Source: an uncultured Campylobacter sp. (GTDB lineage: Bacteria > Campylobacterota > Campylobacteria > Campylobacterales > Campylobacteraceae). Taken from it: a stretch of DNA of 14,178 nt. The notes beneath the pieces were generated by a model, which worked only from the letters and a program-made list of their open reading frames with translations, was not told where the DNA came from and made no database searches. Location: assembly GCA_938046705.1 (NCBI GenBank), contig CALIWP010000284.1, positions 1 through 14,178 of the forward strand. The letters run 5' to 3'. Each line of letters starts with the position of its first letter. The stretch's first letter is position 1. Position numbers and translations under genes: made by a program. This document shows positions 6,884 to 13,418 of the stretch, one piece after another.

Positions 6884-7681
6884 TTGAGAAACTACGACGA
6901 AAATCCGATAATCATAAACGATTACGGCGCGCTATTTTTGGCGGGATGGTATATTATTCTTTACTCGATTCTCGTTTTTGTATTTGCTTTTAGCGACTAT
7001 GGGCTTTTATACCGCATTTATCTTATTGCTTTGCCCGCATCTTTTTTATTATTCTGCCTATACAATACGTACGTTTTCGCGCCGCGAGTTTTTAAACAAA
7101 AACCGAGCTTTTTTAGATTTTCTAGCGAGCAAATTTATCATATAGAGTATGTCTACGTAAACAAAGTAGAGAGCAAGGAGAGAATCACCCTCGTAAAAGA
7201 CGTAGAAAAGGTCTATTTTTGCGTTATTAGCGAGCTTGATAGGAGATACGGCAGATTTCACTTTTTTACCCCGTATCAGCTCTATAAAAAGTCCTCTATC
7301 GGCGTGCATTTTAACAAAACGAAAGACTTTATAAGATATCTTTTGGTTTATTTGATATTTGCGCTACCGTTTAAAATCTATAAACTCAAAAAATCCGGCG
7401 AACCGCTATGGCTACTGCGTAAAAATTTCGTCATCAGGATGAAAAATAGAAATTATTTTTTGGTAAATTGCTATAGCAGAGATGATTATTTTGAGCTGTT
7501 GCGGTACTTTCAGGCGAACAAAATCCCCGTGGAGGACAAGACGAAATTTATGCCGCAAGCTCAAAGGTCTGCGATATTTTTCGAGGACAAACACGAGGTT
7601 TGGAGCAACGATCCAAACGATACGGAAATACCAAAAGACGACTGGAGACGTAAGATGAGGCGGTTTTTTAGTTTAGAGTAA
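6884..7681 (+). CDS. Unrecognised aromatic-rich protein with two N-terminal membrane helices
   Basis: I do not recognise this 265-residue protein. Residues about 15-37 (ALFLAGWYIILYSILVFVF) and 42-62 are strongly hydrophobic and look like a transmembrane hairpin. A third hydrophobic patch (about 150-166, RYLLVYLIFALPFKIYKL) may be membrane-associated. The rest alternates strands and basic stretches, is rich in Phe, Tyr and Lys, and ends in an acidic then basic tail (NDPNDTEIPKDDWRRKMRR). A hairpin followed by a strand-rich soluble part resembles bacterial PH-like membrane proteins, but this is only an architectural guess. I prefer the TTG at 6884, which has GGAG 6 bases upstream (6874-6877). 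A GTG at 6848 would add 12 residues but has no ribosome-binding site. It is AT-rich (about 27 to 37 percent GC in sampled stretches), unlike serC, so it was probably acquired. Confidence 0.8.
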   Translation: MRNYDENPIIINDYGALFLAGWYIILYSILVFVFAFSDYGLLYRIYLIALPASFLLFCLYNTYVFAPRVFKQKPSFFRFSSEQIYHIEYVYVNKVESKERITLVKDVEKVYFCVISELDRRYGRFHFFTPYQLYKKSSIGVHFNKTKDFIRYLLVYLIFALPFKIYKLKKSGEPLWLLRKNFVIRMKNRNYFLVNCYSRDDYFELLRYFQANKIPVEDKTKFMPQAQRSAIFFEDKHEVWSNDPNDTEIPKDDWRRKMRRFFSLE

Positions 7682-7701
7682 ATTAGGCTTGAGTTTTTTG
7701 T

Positions 7702-7721
7702 CAAATTTGCATATAAATTTG
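7702..7721 (+). terminator. Weak AT-rich hairpin between convergent genes
   Basis: CAAATTT (7702-7708) can pair with AAATTTG (7715-7721) around a 6-base loop, followed by CTTTTAG. It is 20 bases after the membrane-protein gene's stop. The stem is A/T-only except for one pair, so termination is uncertain. No better terminator is visible in 7682-7815. Confidence 0.3.
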
Positions 7722-7815
7722 CTTTTAGTTGTCGCGCGGCTTTTGCCTCTTAAATTTTTTATCAAATTTTGCCGCTCGAATTAGCCCCTAGCAAACGCAA
7801 ATTTTACAAATAAAA

Positions 7816-9048
7816 TCATCTTTTTATCTCCAAATTTATCTTACCGTTTGCCTCTGAAAATTTATATTCCAACTCGTCTGAGCGATAGGTTATGCTTTTG
7901 TCTTTGCAAATTTGCTTTTCGCGGGAGGCTATCTTTTCTAGCATTGGCGGCAGCTCCTTGGTGATCAAAAGCTTGATAGACATCTCCAGGCCGTGCGTTA
8001 GCTTTTTGAGAAACCTACCGTCAAGCTCGCTCTCGTCTTTTATCATATGTAAAGTCGCGTCAAAGCCGAGCTTTCGTAGCTCCTCGTAGAGCTGCGCTTT
8101 TTCCTCGGGCGGCGCGCAGTGATTGTTTACGGCGCAGTGGTAGCCGACATAGATAGGCTTTGGATATGCGCTTTGGGCTTTTAGATGCGCGGCGTCTAGG
8201 ATATTTCGTATGTCCTCGCGCGCCTGCGAGAAATATCGAGGCGAGGATTTATCTAGTAGCGTCCACATCGTTTTTGTAAAGACGTAAATTTTGATATTTT
8301 TAAAATATATATCGGTCGAGTATTCGCGAAATTTGAGATAATCCGCCTCTTTGCCTAGGCCTATGAGCTCCCAGTTTAGCTTCGCGTAGCTGCTGTTGTC
8401 GATGAGACCGTCCACGAGCCACGGCGCAAATTTGGCTGCCAAGGCGTTTATGTATGCGCCGTGCGAACTGCCGACTAGGACCACGGGCAGCTCGTTTATA
8501 TCGGTCGCGGCTTTAAATGGCGGATCTGCCTTGATGAAAAGCGCGGCATTTATGATGTCTTGAGCCTGCATAACGCCGAAATTTTGATACTCGTTTTTGG
8601 TCGGTTGCAGCGTGACGGATATTTCTAATTTAAAATCGCTAGGTAAACCGCCGCTTGATTTTGTATTGCCCAGATAGGCATCTAGCACTGAGAGTTCGCC
8701 GTAGCTGATATCGTTTGGGATTTCTATACCGATTTTCGAGCATTTGTTTTTCAGGATGATTTTGTCTAAATCGTTTAAAAAATACTTCGCCCCCGTTTGC
8801 GGTCTGTTGCCGATACAGTGGTAGTTCGGACTCGCTACGGCTACCTCAAATTCGCTCGCGACAAACTGCGCTAAGTGCTCTCTATAGTTTTCGTTCGCGT
8901 CGCCACCAAGACCCGGCACTATGAAAACTAGAGCTCTAGCCGGCTTTTCGTCGTCGTAGCAGAGCTTAAACTCAAGTAGCGAATCTCGCTTTATGCCAAG
9001 CTCTACGTCGTCGCAGGAGGGTATCTCGTATGTTTTATTTATTATCAT
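7816..9048 (-). CDS. DUF2920 family protein, predicted alpha/beta hydrolase
   Basis: A 410-residue protein that fits DUF2920 as I remember it from Campylobacter, where several paralogues (the so-called 617 family, including genes near the flagellin modification cluster) occur. Key stretches are the N-terminal YEIPSCDDVELGIKRDS, the LVFIVPGLGGDANENYREHL oxyanion-type region (40-59), NYHCIGNRPQTGAKYFLND (75-93), PTKNEYQNFGVMQAQDI (149-165), and the nucleophile elbow LVGSSHGAY (191-199), a GxSxG motif with Ser195. His352 in LTHGLEM is a candidate catalytic histidine. These features suggest an esterase or acyl-hydrolase fold. The substrate is unknown and no signal peptide is seen. It is convergent with the unknown membrane-protein gene and lies alone, with its own promoter. 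The ATG at 9046-9048 lacks a strong Shine-Dalgarno sequence. Confidence 0.88.
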   Translation of the reverse strand: MIINKTYEIPSCDDVELGIKRDSLLEFKLCYDDEKPARALVFIVPGLGGDANENYREHLAQFVASEFEVAVASPNYHCIGNRPQTGAKYFLNDLDKIILKNKCSKIGIEIPNDISYGELSVLDAYLGNTKSSGGLPSDFKLEISVTLQPTKNEYQNFGVMQAQDIINAALFIKADPPFKAATDINELPVVLVGSSHGAYINALAAKFAPWLVDGLIDNSSYAKLNWELIGLGKEADYLKFREYSTDIYFKNIKIYVFTKTMWTLLDKSSPRYFSQAREDIRNILDAAHLKAQSAYPKPIYVGYHCAVNNHCAPPEEKAQLYEELRKLGFDATLHMIKDESELDGRFLKKLTHGLEMSIKLLITKELPPMLEKIASREKQICKDKSITYRSDELEYKFSEANGKINLEIKR

Positions 9049-9075
9049 AATTCGGCCTGTGGAAATAATCCGTTT

Positions 9076-9104
9076 ATTATACGAACACTTGGCTAAATTT
9101 GATA
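9076..9104 (-). promoter_or_regulatory. Probable promoter of the DUF2920 gene
   Basis: A perfect TATAAT lies on the minus strand at 9076-9081, with A/T-rich DNA upstream and no clear -35. The predicted transcript would have a leader of about 20 bases before the ATG. The remaining bases up to the fabH stop (9105-9191) hold no convincing terminator for fabH. Confidence 0.55.
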
Positions 9105-9191
9105 AATTTTAATGACCGATTCGCGTTTTTGTGTTGATTGTTGTTGGGTTATGAAATTGATTTAAATTTGATAGTAGTCTATCTGCTAAAA

Positions 9192-10151
9192 TTATTTTTC
9201 GTAGCTTTCGCCGCCGAATTTTAACAGAGCCGAACCCCAAGTAAAACCGCCGCCAAATGCGTCCAGCAAAATCAAATCGCCTTTTTTAAGCCTGCCCGCT
9301 TCGTATGCGTCGTTCATTGCCATAGGTATGGAGGCTGAGCTTGTGTTGCCGTATTTTCCGACGGTTACGACGCACTGTTCGTTTGTAAAATTTAAGCGTT
9401 GCTTGACTGCTTCGATGATGCGTAAATTTGCCTGATGAGGTATAAAAAGATCGATTTTATCGCTTGAAATTTGATTTTTTTCTAGGATATCTACGACGTC
9501 TTTGGTTAGCGTCTGGACTGCGACTTTAAAGACTTCGTTGCCTGACATCTTGATAAATTTCTCTTCGCCGCCCGGGGTTATGAGTAGGTTTGCGTAGTTG
9601 CCGTCGGCTGCGGTGTGAACGTCGATTATTTCGTTTTCTTCGCTAGCGCTTACGACTGCTGCACCAGCTCCGTCGCCAAATAGTATGCAAGTCGTTCTGT
9701 CCGTCCAGTCGACAATTTTACTTAGTTTTTCGGCTCCGATTATCAATACGTTTTTTTTGCTTCCGCTTTCAATCAGTGATTTTGCTAGCTCAAGCAAGTA
9801 GATAAAGCCCGTGCATGCCGCGCTTATATCAAATGCCGTGATGGCATTTATGCCTAAATTTTTAGCGATCTTGCACGCCGTTGAGGGCATACAAAAGTGA
9901 TCGGGCGAGATGGTCGCGCAAATAATGGCGTCAATATCTTTTGCGGTCAAATTTGCTCTTTCAAGTGCTATTTTTGCCGCTTTCGTGCCAAGCTCGCTCG
10001 TATCTTCATCCTGTGCTATGCGTCGTTGGCTGATGCCGGTGCGTTTAACTATCCACTCGTCGTTGGTTTCCACCATTTTTTCAAGATCGAAATTTGTTAA
10101 AATTTTAGGTGGAGCGTATGCGGCTATGGATATTAGCGAGGCTTTTGGCAT
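9192..10151 (-). CDS. fabH: Beta-ketoacyl-ACP synthase III
   Basis: A 319-residue KAS III, which condenses acetyl-CoA with malonyl-ACP to start fatty-acid elongation in the cytoplasm. The triad is intact: Cys113 in [10 protein letters not shown], His239 in [10 protein letters not shown] and Asn269 in [10 protein letters not shown]. Other family blocks are [19 protein letters not shown] (28-46), the [10 protein letters not shown] strand (158-167) and the C-terminal [16 protein letters not shown] (295-310). Length is usual for the family. The ATG at 10149-10151 has only a weak AAAGAAA leader and follows the plsX stop by 19 bases, so it probably depends on the ndk to plsX transcript. The plsX-fabH pairing is a common bacterial arrangement that couples phospholipid and fatty-acid initiation. 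Confidence 0.97.
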   Translation of the reverse strand: MPKASLISIAAYAPPKILTNFDLEKMVETNDEWIVKRTGISQRRIAQDEDTSELGTKAAKIALERANLTAKDIDAIICATISPDHFCMPSTACKIAKNLGINAITAFDISAACTGFIYLLELAKSLIESGSKKNVLIIGAEKLSKIVDWTDRTTCILFGDGAGAAVVSASEENEIIDVHTAADGNYANLLITPGGEEKFIKMSGNEVFKVAVQTLTKDVVDILEKNQISSDKIDLFIPHQANLRIIEAVKQRLNFTNEQCVVTVGKYGNTSSASIPMAMNDAYEAGRLKKGDLILLDAFGGGFTWGSALLKFGGESYEK

Positions 10152-10170
10152 TAAATTTTTCTTTGTAGTT

Positions 10171-11160
10171 TCATTTTGCGAAGTGCGAAAGCTCGTCTTC
10201 GATAACTTTATTTATATTAGAATCTGCGAAATTTAATGCTTGAAATATCGCGTTTTTGATAGCTTTAGAGGTACTTTTTCCATGACTGATTATGACGCAA
10301 CCATCTACGCCTAGCAGCGGCGCTCCGCCATATTCGTCGTAGTCTACTTGCTGTTTTAAAGTCTTAAAAACTTTTTTCATGAGAAGAGAACCGGCAATTG
10401 CTACGGGGGATCTTTTAACGTGTTTTTTAATAATCTTGCTGATTGCATCGGCTACGCCTTCGCTAGTTTTTAGCAAAATATTTCCTACGAAACCATCGCA
10501 AACTATGACGTCGACGCTTCCATCAAAGACTTGATTGCCTTCGGCATTGCCTACGAAACTATCAAGTTTTGAAATCATCGCAAAGGCTTCCTTAGTAACA
10601 TCATTGCCCTTACGCTCTTCTTCGCCATTTGATAAAAGCGCTACCTTAGGCGACTCTATTTTTAAAATTTCCTTTGCATAAGCTTCGCCCATTACCGCAA
10701 ACTGAAACAAATGTTCCGGCCTACAGTCTACGTTTGCGCCGACGTCCAAAACTAGAGTTTTACCGCCAGTAACATTTGGCATCAACGTCGCAATAGCCGG
10801 ACGCGAAACATTTTTTAGGCGACCGACTCGAAGCGTGGCAAGGCTCATCGTGGCTCCGCTGTGTCCAGCAGAAACTACGGCCTTGGTTTGTTTATTTTTA
10901 AGTAGCTCTATAGCCTTAAAAATACTACTTTCCTTTCGCTTTAACGCGTCGGTGGCGCCGTCGCTCATAGAAACGACCTCGTCGGCTTGAATAAATTTTA
11001 CGTATTGTTTTAAATTTTGCGGAACGAGGCTTTCTAAAATTTTCGTATCGCCTACCAAGATAGCTTCAAATTTTACTTCTTTTAAAGCCTCGATCACGCC
11101 ACCGATAATAGGCTGCGGACCGAAGTCGCCGCCCATCGCGTCAATGCAAATGCTGGTCAT
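10171..11160 (-). CDS. plsX: Phosphate acyltransferase PlsX
   Basis: A 329-residue acyl-ACP:phosphate acyltransferase. It makes acyl phosphate, which PlsY uses to acylate glycerol-3-phosphate, the first step of phospholipid synthesis. It is a peripheral membrane enzyme. Recognisable parts are the N-terminal [19 protein letters not shown] (4-22), [18 protein letters not shown] (63-80), [19 protein letters not shown] (95-113), [18 protein letters not shown] (136-153) and [15 protein letters not shown] (220-234). Length is slightly short but normal for the class. The ATG at 11158-11160 is 5 bases after the rpmF stop; a GGAG lies in the rpmF end about 15 bases upstream, a long spacing, so coupling to rpmF translation is likely. 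The stop is TGA. Confidence 0.97.
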   Translation of the reverse strand: MTSICIDAMGGDFGPQPIIGGVIEALKEVKFEAILVGDTKILESLVPQNLKQYVKFIQADEVVSMSDGATDALKRKESSIFKAIELLKNKQTKAVVSAGHSGATMSLATLRVGRLKNVSRPAIATLMPNVTGGKTLVLDVGANVDCRPEHLFQFAVMGEAYAKEILKIESPKVALLSNGEEERKGNDVTKEAFAMISKLDSFVGNAEGNQVFDGSVDVIVCDGFVGNILLKTSEGVADAISKIIKKHVKRSPVAIAGSLLMKKVFKTLKQQVDYDEYGGAPLLGVDGCVIISHGKSTSKAIKNAIFQALNFADSNINKVIEDELSHFAK

Positions 11161-11165
11161 TTGTA

Positions 11166-11312
11166 TTAATACTCTCCGGTAGTTTTATTTACGCGGTGAG
11201 GCATTTTCCATGAGCCGTCTTTATCTTTTACGGGAACCGGAAGCGTTACTTTGTAGTGCGTTCTTCTCTTTGCCGCGCGAGTATGACTTACTCTTCGTTT
11301 AGGTACTGCCAT
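11166..11312 (-). CDS. rpmF: 50S ribosomal protein L32 (Cys-less form)
   Basis: A 48-residue protein beginning [20 protein letters not shown], followed by a [13 protein letters not shown] strand and the C-terminal KMPHRV region. It is a small basic protein of the large ribosomal subunit. The zinc ribbon of many L32 proteins needs four cysteines; this protein has none, so it is the zinc-independent type, as I recall for other Campylobacter. The ATG at 11310-11312 is preceded by GGAG (11319-11322), and the stop codon of the DUF177 gene (11324-11326) lies directly beside that ribosome-binding site, which suggests coupled translation. The DUF177-rpmF-plsX order is widespread in bacteria. Confidence 0.96.
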   Translation of the reverse strand: MAVPKRRVSHTRAAKRRTHYKVTLPVPVKDKDGSWKMPHRVNKTTGEY

Positions 11313-11323
11313 TTTATTCTCCT

Positions 11324-11680
11324 TTATAGATTTTTACATTTTTCACAATAAAAATAATCGCTCTTAAAAGCTTCTATTTCGCTTGTTAATACTTCTTCTA
11401 AATTTACAAAACCGTCGAAAAACTCTACTACATCGTCGAGATTTTCTTCTTTGTCTTTATAAATTCCGTCGCTTAATATCAAATTTACATCTTCATTAAG
11501 CTTTAAATTTATATCTTCGCCGCATCGGTCGCAGTTGTGAGCTATCTCGCCTACGATTTTTCCTTTACAGCTAACTAAATTTTGATTTATTCTTTTTAGT
11601 TCGCCATTAAAATTTACTCCGTCCGAGTTTAGCTCGAACGGCATTTGATTATTTGTGATTTTGGCGAAAGATATTTTCAA
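11324..11680 (-). CDS. DUF177 (YceD-like) protein
   Basis: A 118-residue protein of the DUF177 family, which is commonly encoded just upstream of rpmF and is linked in other organisms to 23S rRNA maturation and ribosome assembly. It has CDRCGED (50-56), the family's usual CxxC block, and a second CEKC (112-115) close to a short C-terminus, so together they could bind a metal. Many members have a longer Cys-rich end. The middle (about 76-105) is strongly acidic. The start is a TTG at 11678-11680 with only a modest AGG upstream, 14 bases after the ndk stop; no ATG or GTG in a better position was seen. Zinc binding is inference. Confidence 0.8.
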   Translation of the reverse strand: MKISFAKITNNQMPFELNSDGVNFNGELKRINQNLVSCKGKIVGEIAHNCDRCGEDINLKLNEDVNLILSDGIYKDKEENLDDVVEFFDGFVNLEEVLTSEIEAFKSDYFYCEKCKNL

Positions 11681-11694
11681 AATTTAACCTAAAT

Positions 11695-12108
11695 TTAGCA
11701 AATTTCTCTTGTTGCAAAGAAAAATGCGATCTCGTTTTTAGCGTTTTCTAGGCTGTCGCTACCGTGAACGGCATTTGCGTCGATGCTCTCTGCAAAGTCG
11801 GCTCTAATAGTGCCCGGTTTTGCTTCTTTTGGGTTTGTTGCGCCCATTAGATCGCGATTTTTAGCTACCGCATCGTCGCCCTCAAGAACCATAACTACGA
11901 CCGGTCCGCTCACCATAAAATCAACCAAATCGTTGAAGAAAGGTCTGTCTTTGTGAACTGCATAGAAAGCTTTTGCGTCGCATGTGCTTAGTTTGACTTT
12001 TTTCATAGCGGCGATTCTTAGTCCATTGCTTTCGAATCTGTCCACGATTTTTCCGATAACGCCTTTTTTTACGGCATCAGGCTTAATAATAGAAAGCGTT
12101 TGTTGCAT
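11695..12108 (-). CDS. ndk: Nucleoside diphosphate kinase
   Basis: A 137-residue enzyme that transfers the gamma-phosphate of ATP to other nucleoside diphosphates through a phosphohistidine. The sequence opens [20 protein letters not shown], has the [12 protein letters not shown] block (54-65), [18 protein letters not shown] (88-105) and the catalytic NAVHGSDS (112-119) with His115. Length is standard. The ATG at 12106-12108 is preceded by AAAGGAAA. It is the first gene of the operon running through DUF177, rpmF, plsX and fabH, with a clear TATAAT upstream. The final cysteine-containing tail (FATREIC) is normal for the family in this group as far as I recall. Confidence 0.97.
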   Translation of the reverse strand: MQQTLSIIKPDAVKKGVIGKIVDRFESNGLRIAAMKKVKLSTCDAKAFYAVHKDRPFFNDLVDFMVSGPVVVMVLEGDDAVAKNRDLMGATNPKEAKPGTIRADFAESIDANAVHGSDSLENAKNEIAFFFATREIC

Positions 12109-12142
12109 AAAATTTCCTTTTTGTGGTTTTTATAAGGCGGTG

Positions 12143-12151
12143 ATTATATCA
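12143..12151 (-). promoter_or_regulatory. Promoter of the ndk to fabH operon
   Basis: On the minus strand the -10 sequence TATAAT (12143-12148) sits in TTGATATAATC, after a run of nine T residues. The predicted start is about 27 bases before the ndk ATG. The fdxA terminator is immediately upstream, so the operon has its own start. Confidence 0.65.
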
Positions 12152-12193
12152 AAAAAAAATTAAATTTCAAAATAAGCCCCGCAAAAGGGCTTA
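12150..12193 (-). terminator. fdxA rho-independent terminator
   Basis: TAAGCCC (12187-12193 read on the minus strand) pairs with GGGCTTA (12173-12179) around a 7-base loop, followed by TTTTGAAATTTAA and a run of nine T residues. It begins about 10 bases after the fdxA stop. On the plus strand no T-run follows, so it is one-directional. Confidence 0.72.
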
Positions 12194-12203
12194 GATGCGT
12201 AGC

Positions 12204-12488
12204 TTACGAGATGACGGCGGTTTCGCCCGTTCTCATATCTGCAGTTATCTCGGCGCGAGAAGGCTGTCCTGCATATGGGGCGTCCCAAACGATACAGCCG
12301 TCGGTCGGACAGGCTGAGGCGCATGCCGGCTCGTCGTTAAATCCTACGCACTCGACGCATTTATCGGCATAGACGTAGTATGCGTCCTCGCCGGTCGGGT
12401 TATCCGCGTCGTCTACGATAGCGCTCGTCGGGCACTCGTCGATGCATGAGCCGCAACTTATGCAAATGTCTGTTATTTTTACTGCCAT
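12204..12488 (-). CDS. fdxA: 2[4Fe-4S] ferredoxin, Allochromatium (Alvin) type
   Basis: A 94-residue ferredoxin with two cluster motifs: C9-x2-C12-x2-C15-x3-C19-P and C44-x2-C47-x8-C56-x3-C60-P. The 8-residue insertion in the second motif and the helical C-terminal extension are typical of the Alvin-type group, which has low and unequal redox potentials. It carries electrons in the cytoplasm; partners are not shown by the sequence. The ATG at 12486-12488 has AAAAGGA before it. It is divergent from ahpC, as in C. jejuni, where I recall FdxA being iron-induced and needed for aerotolerance and ahpC being iron-repressed. The shared spacer probably controls both genes. Confidence 0.95.
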   Translation of the reverse strand: MAVKITDICISCGSCIDECPTSAIVDDADNPTGEDAYYVYADKCVECVGFNDEPACASACPTDGCIVWDAPYAGQPSRAEITADMRTGETAVIS

Positions 12489-12514
12489 TTTTTATCCTTT
12501 TTGGTCAAAATTTT

Positions 12515-12560
12515 CGCAAGAATATCAAAAACTAAGTAAATTTGATATTAAATTTTTGCG
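12515..12560. promoter_or_regulatory. Inverted repeat in the fdxA-ahpC spacer, candidate operator
   Basis: AATATCAAA (12521-12529) and TTTGATATT (12541-12549) are perfect inverted arms with 11 bases between, so their centres are 20 bases apart, two DNA turns. Outer CGCAA (12515-12519) and TTGCG (12556-12560) extend the symmetry to 46 bases. On the minus strand the first arm overlaps TATTCT (12519-12524), the best fdxA -10 candidate. Such symmetry fits a dimeric regulator; PerR or Fur is plausible from known biology, but I cannot match a consensus. Confidence 0.5.
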
Positions 12561-12590
12561 TTAAATTTTAAAACGAAAACGTTAAATTTT
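12559..12590. repeat. Direct repeat CGTTAAATTTT, 21 bases apart
   Basis: CGTTAAATTTT occurs at 12559-12569 and 12580-12590 in the same orientation, with a 21-base period. The pair lies about 25 bases upstream of the ahpC -10 box, where a regulator could act. TTAAATTT is common in this genome, so chance is not excluded. Confidence 0.45.
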
Positions 12591-12611
12591 TAGCTCTTTT
12601 TAATCTTTAGA

Positions 12612-12620
12612 TGATATAAT
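12612..12620 (+). promoter_or_regulatory. ahpC promoter -10 region
   Basis: TGATATAAT (12612-12620) contains a perfect TATAAT at 12615-12620. A T-rich block precedes it (12583-12607). The transcript would start near 12627, with AAGGAG at 12643-12648 and the ATG 5 bases later. Confidence 0.65.
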
Positions 12621-12653
12621 TTCGCTACAAATAAAAATTATTAAGGAGAAAAA

Positions 12654-13253
12654 ATGTTAGTAACAAAAAAAGCACCTGACTTTACAGCTGCAGCAGTTTT
12701 AGGAAGCAATCAAATCGTAAACGATTTCAACCTATATAAAAATATCGGCGAGAAGGGCGCAGTAGTATTTTTCTACCCTATGGACTTTACATTCGTTTGC
12801 CCTAGCGAGATCATCGCGTTTGATAAGAGATACGATGAGTTTAAAGCCCGCGGTATCGAAGTTATCGGCGTTTCGACAGATAACCAATTCTCTCACTTTG
12901 CGTGGAAAGAAACTCCGGTAAACAAAGGCGGTATCGGCCAAGTTCGCTTCCCGCTAGTAGCTGATATGACGAAGTCTATCGCTCGCGGTTTTGACGTACT
13001 TTTAGAGGATGCGGGCGTCGCGCTTCGCGGTAGCTTCTTGCTTGATAAAGACGGCACTGTTCGCCATGCGGTCATCAACGACCTTCCGCTTGGAAGAAAC
13101 ATCGACGAGATGATAAGAATGGTCGATACGATGCTGTTTACCAACGAGCACGGAGAGGTTTGCCCTGCCGGTTGGAACAAAGGCGATAAAGGCATGAAAG
13201 CCGATACCGCAGGCGTCGCAGACTACCTATCTCACAACGCAGATAAACTATAA
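12654..13253 (+). CDS. ahpC: Alkyl hydroperoxide reductase / peroxiredoxin AhpC
   Basis: A 199-residue typical 2-Cys peroxiredoxin. It reduces hydrogen peroxide, organic peroxides and peroxynitrite. The peroxidatic Cys49 is in FTFVCPSE (45-52) and the resolving Cys170 in GEVCPAGW (167-174), so a disulfide between subunits is expected. GGIG (92-95) is present, but the C-terminal motif reads YL (191-192) rather than YF. No ahpF is near; the H. pylori enzyme is thioredoxin-dependent, so thioredoxin is the likely reductant here. AAGGAG lies 5 bases before the ATG. It is divergent from fdxA and ends in a strong terminator, so it is monocistronic. Codon use looks regular, as expected for an abundant protein. 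Confidence 0.97.
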   Translation: MLVTKKAPDFTAAAVLGSNQIVNDFNLYKNIGEKGAVVFFYPMDFTFVCPSEIIAFDKRYDEFKARGIEVIGVSTDNQFSHFAWKETPVNKGGIGQVRFPLVADMTKSIARGFDVLLEDAGVALRGSFLLDKDGTVRHAVINDLPLGRNIDEMIRMVDTMLFTNEHGEVCPAGWNKGDKGMKADTAGVADYLSHNADKL

Positions 13254-13264
13254 TCATCTAAATT

Positions 13265-13299
13265 TAAGGGCGAGCTCTCGCCCTTAGTGCTTCTTTTCT
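13265..13299 (+). terminator. ahpC rho-independent terminator
   Basis: TAAGGGCGA (13265-13273) pairs with TCGCCCTTA (13278-13286) around a 4-base loop GCTC, then GTGCTTCTTTTCT. The stem is nine perfect pairs with a GC-rich core, 11 bases after the ahpC stop. Confidence 0.85.
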
Positions 13300-13362
13300 A
13301 CATCTTTACATCAAAACGACATTAAGTTTAATACAAAATATCAGTAATTAAATGAAAAAATA

Positions 13363-13380
13363 AGGATTTTTTATTATAAT
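13363..13380 (+). promoter_or_regulatory. Promoter of the PilZ gene
   Basis: A perfect TATAAT at 13375-13380 follows GGATTTTTTAT, a typical Campylobacter housekeeping -10 context. The remainder of 13300-13418 is A/T-rich with no other signal. I saw no sigma-28 or sigma-54 promoter motif, so class-specific flagellar control is not indicated. Confidence 0.6.
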
Positions 13381-13418
13381 CTAGTTTTAAACTTTATTCG
13401 GAAGGAATCATATTTCAG

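Noticed and set aside
7736..7775. GCGGC and GCCGC as a hairpin between the convergent genes
   Set aside because: The arms are only five bases with a 30-base loop, which is expected by chance.
9170..9183. Small palindrome GATAG-tagt-CTATC just after the fabH stop
   Set aside because: The five-pair stem has no T-run on the minus strand, so it is not supported as a terminator.
9897..10236. Plus-strand reading frames opposite fabH and plsX
   Set aside because: They are antisense to two enzymes with intact active sites and show no recognisable domain.
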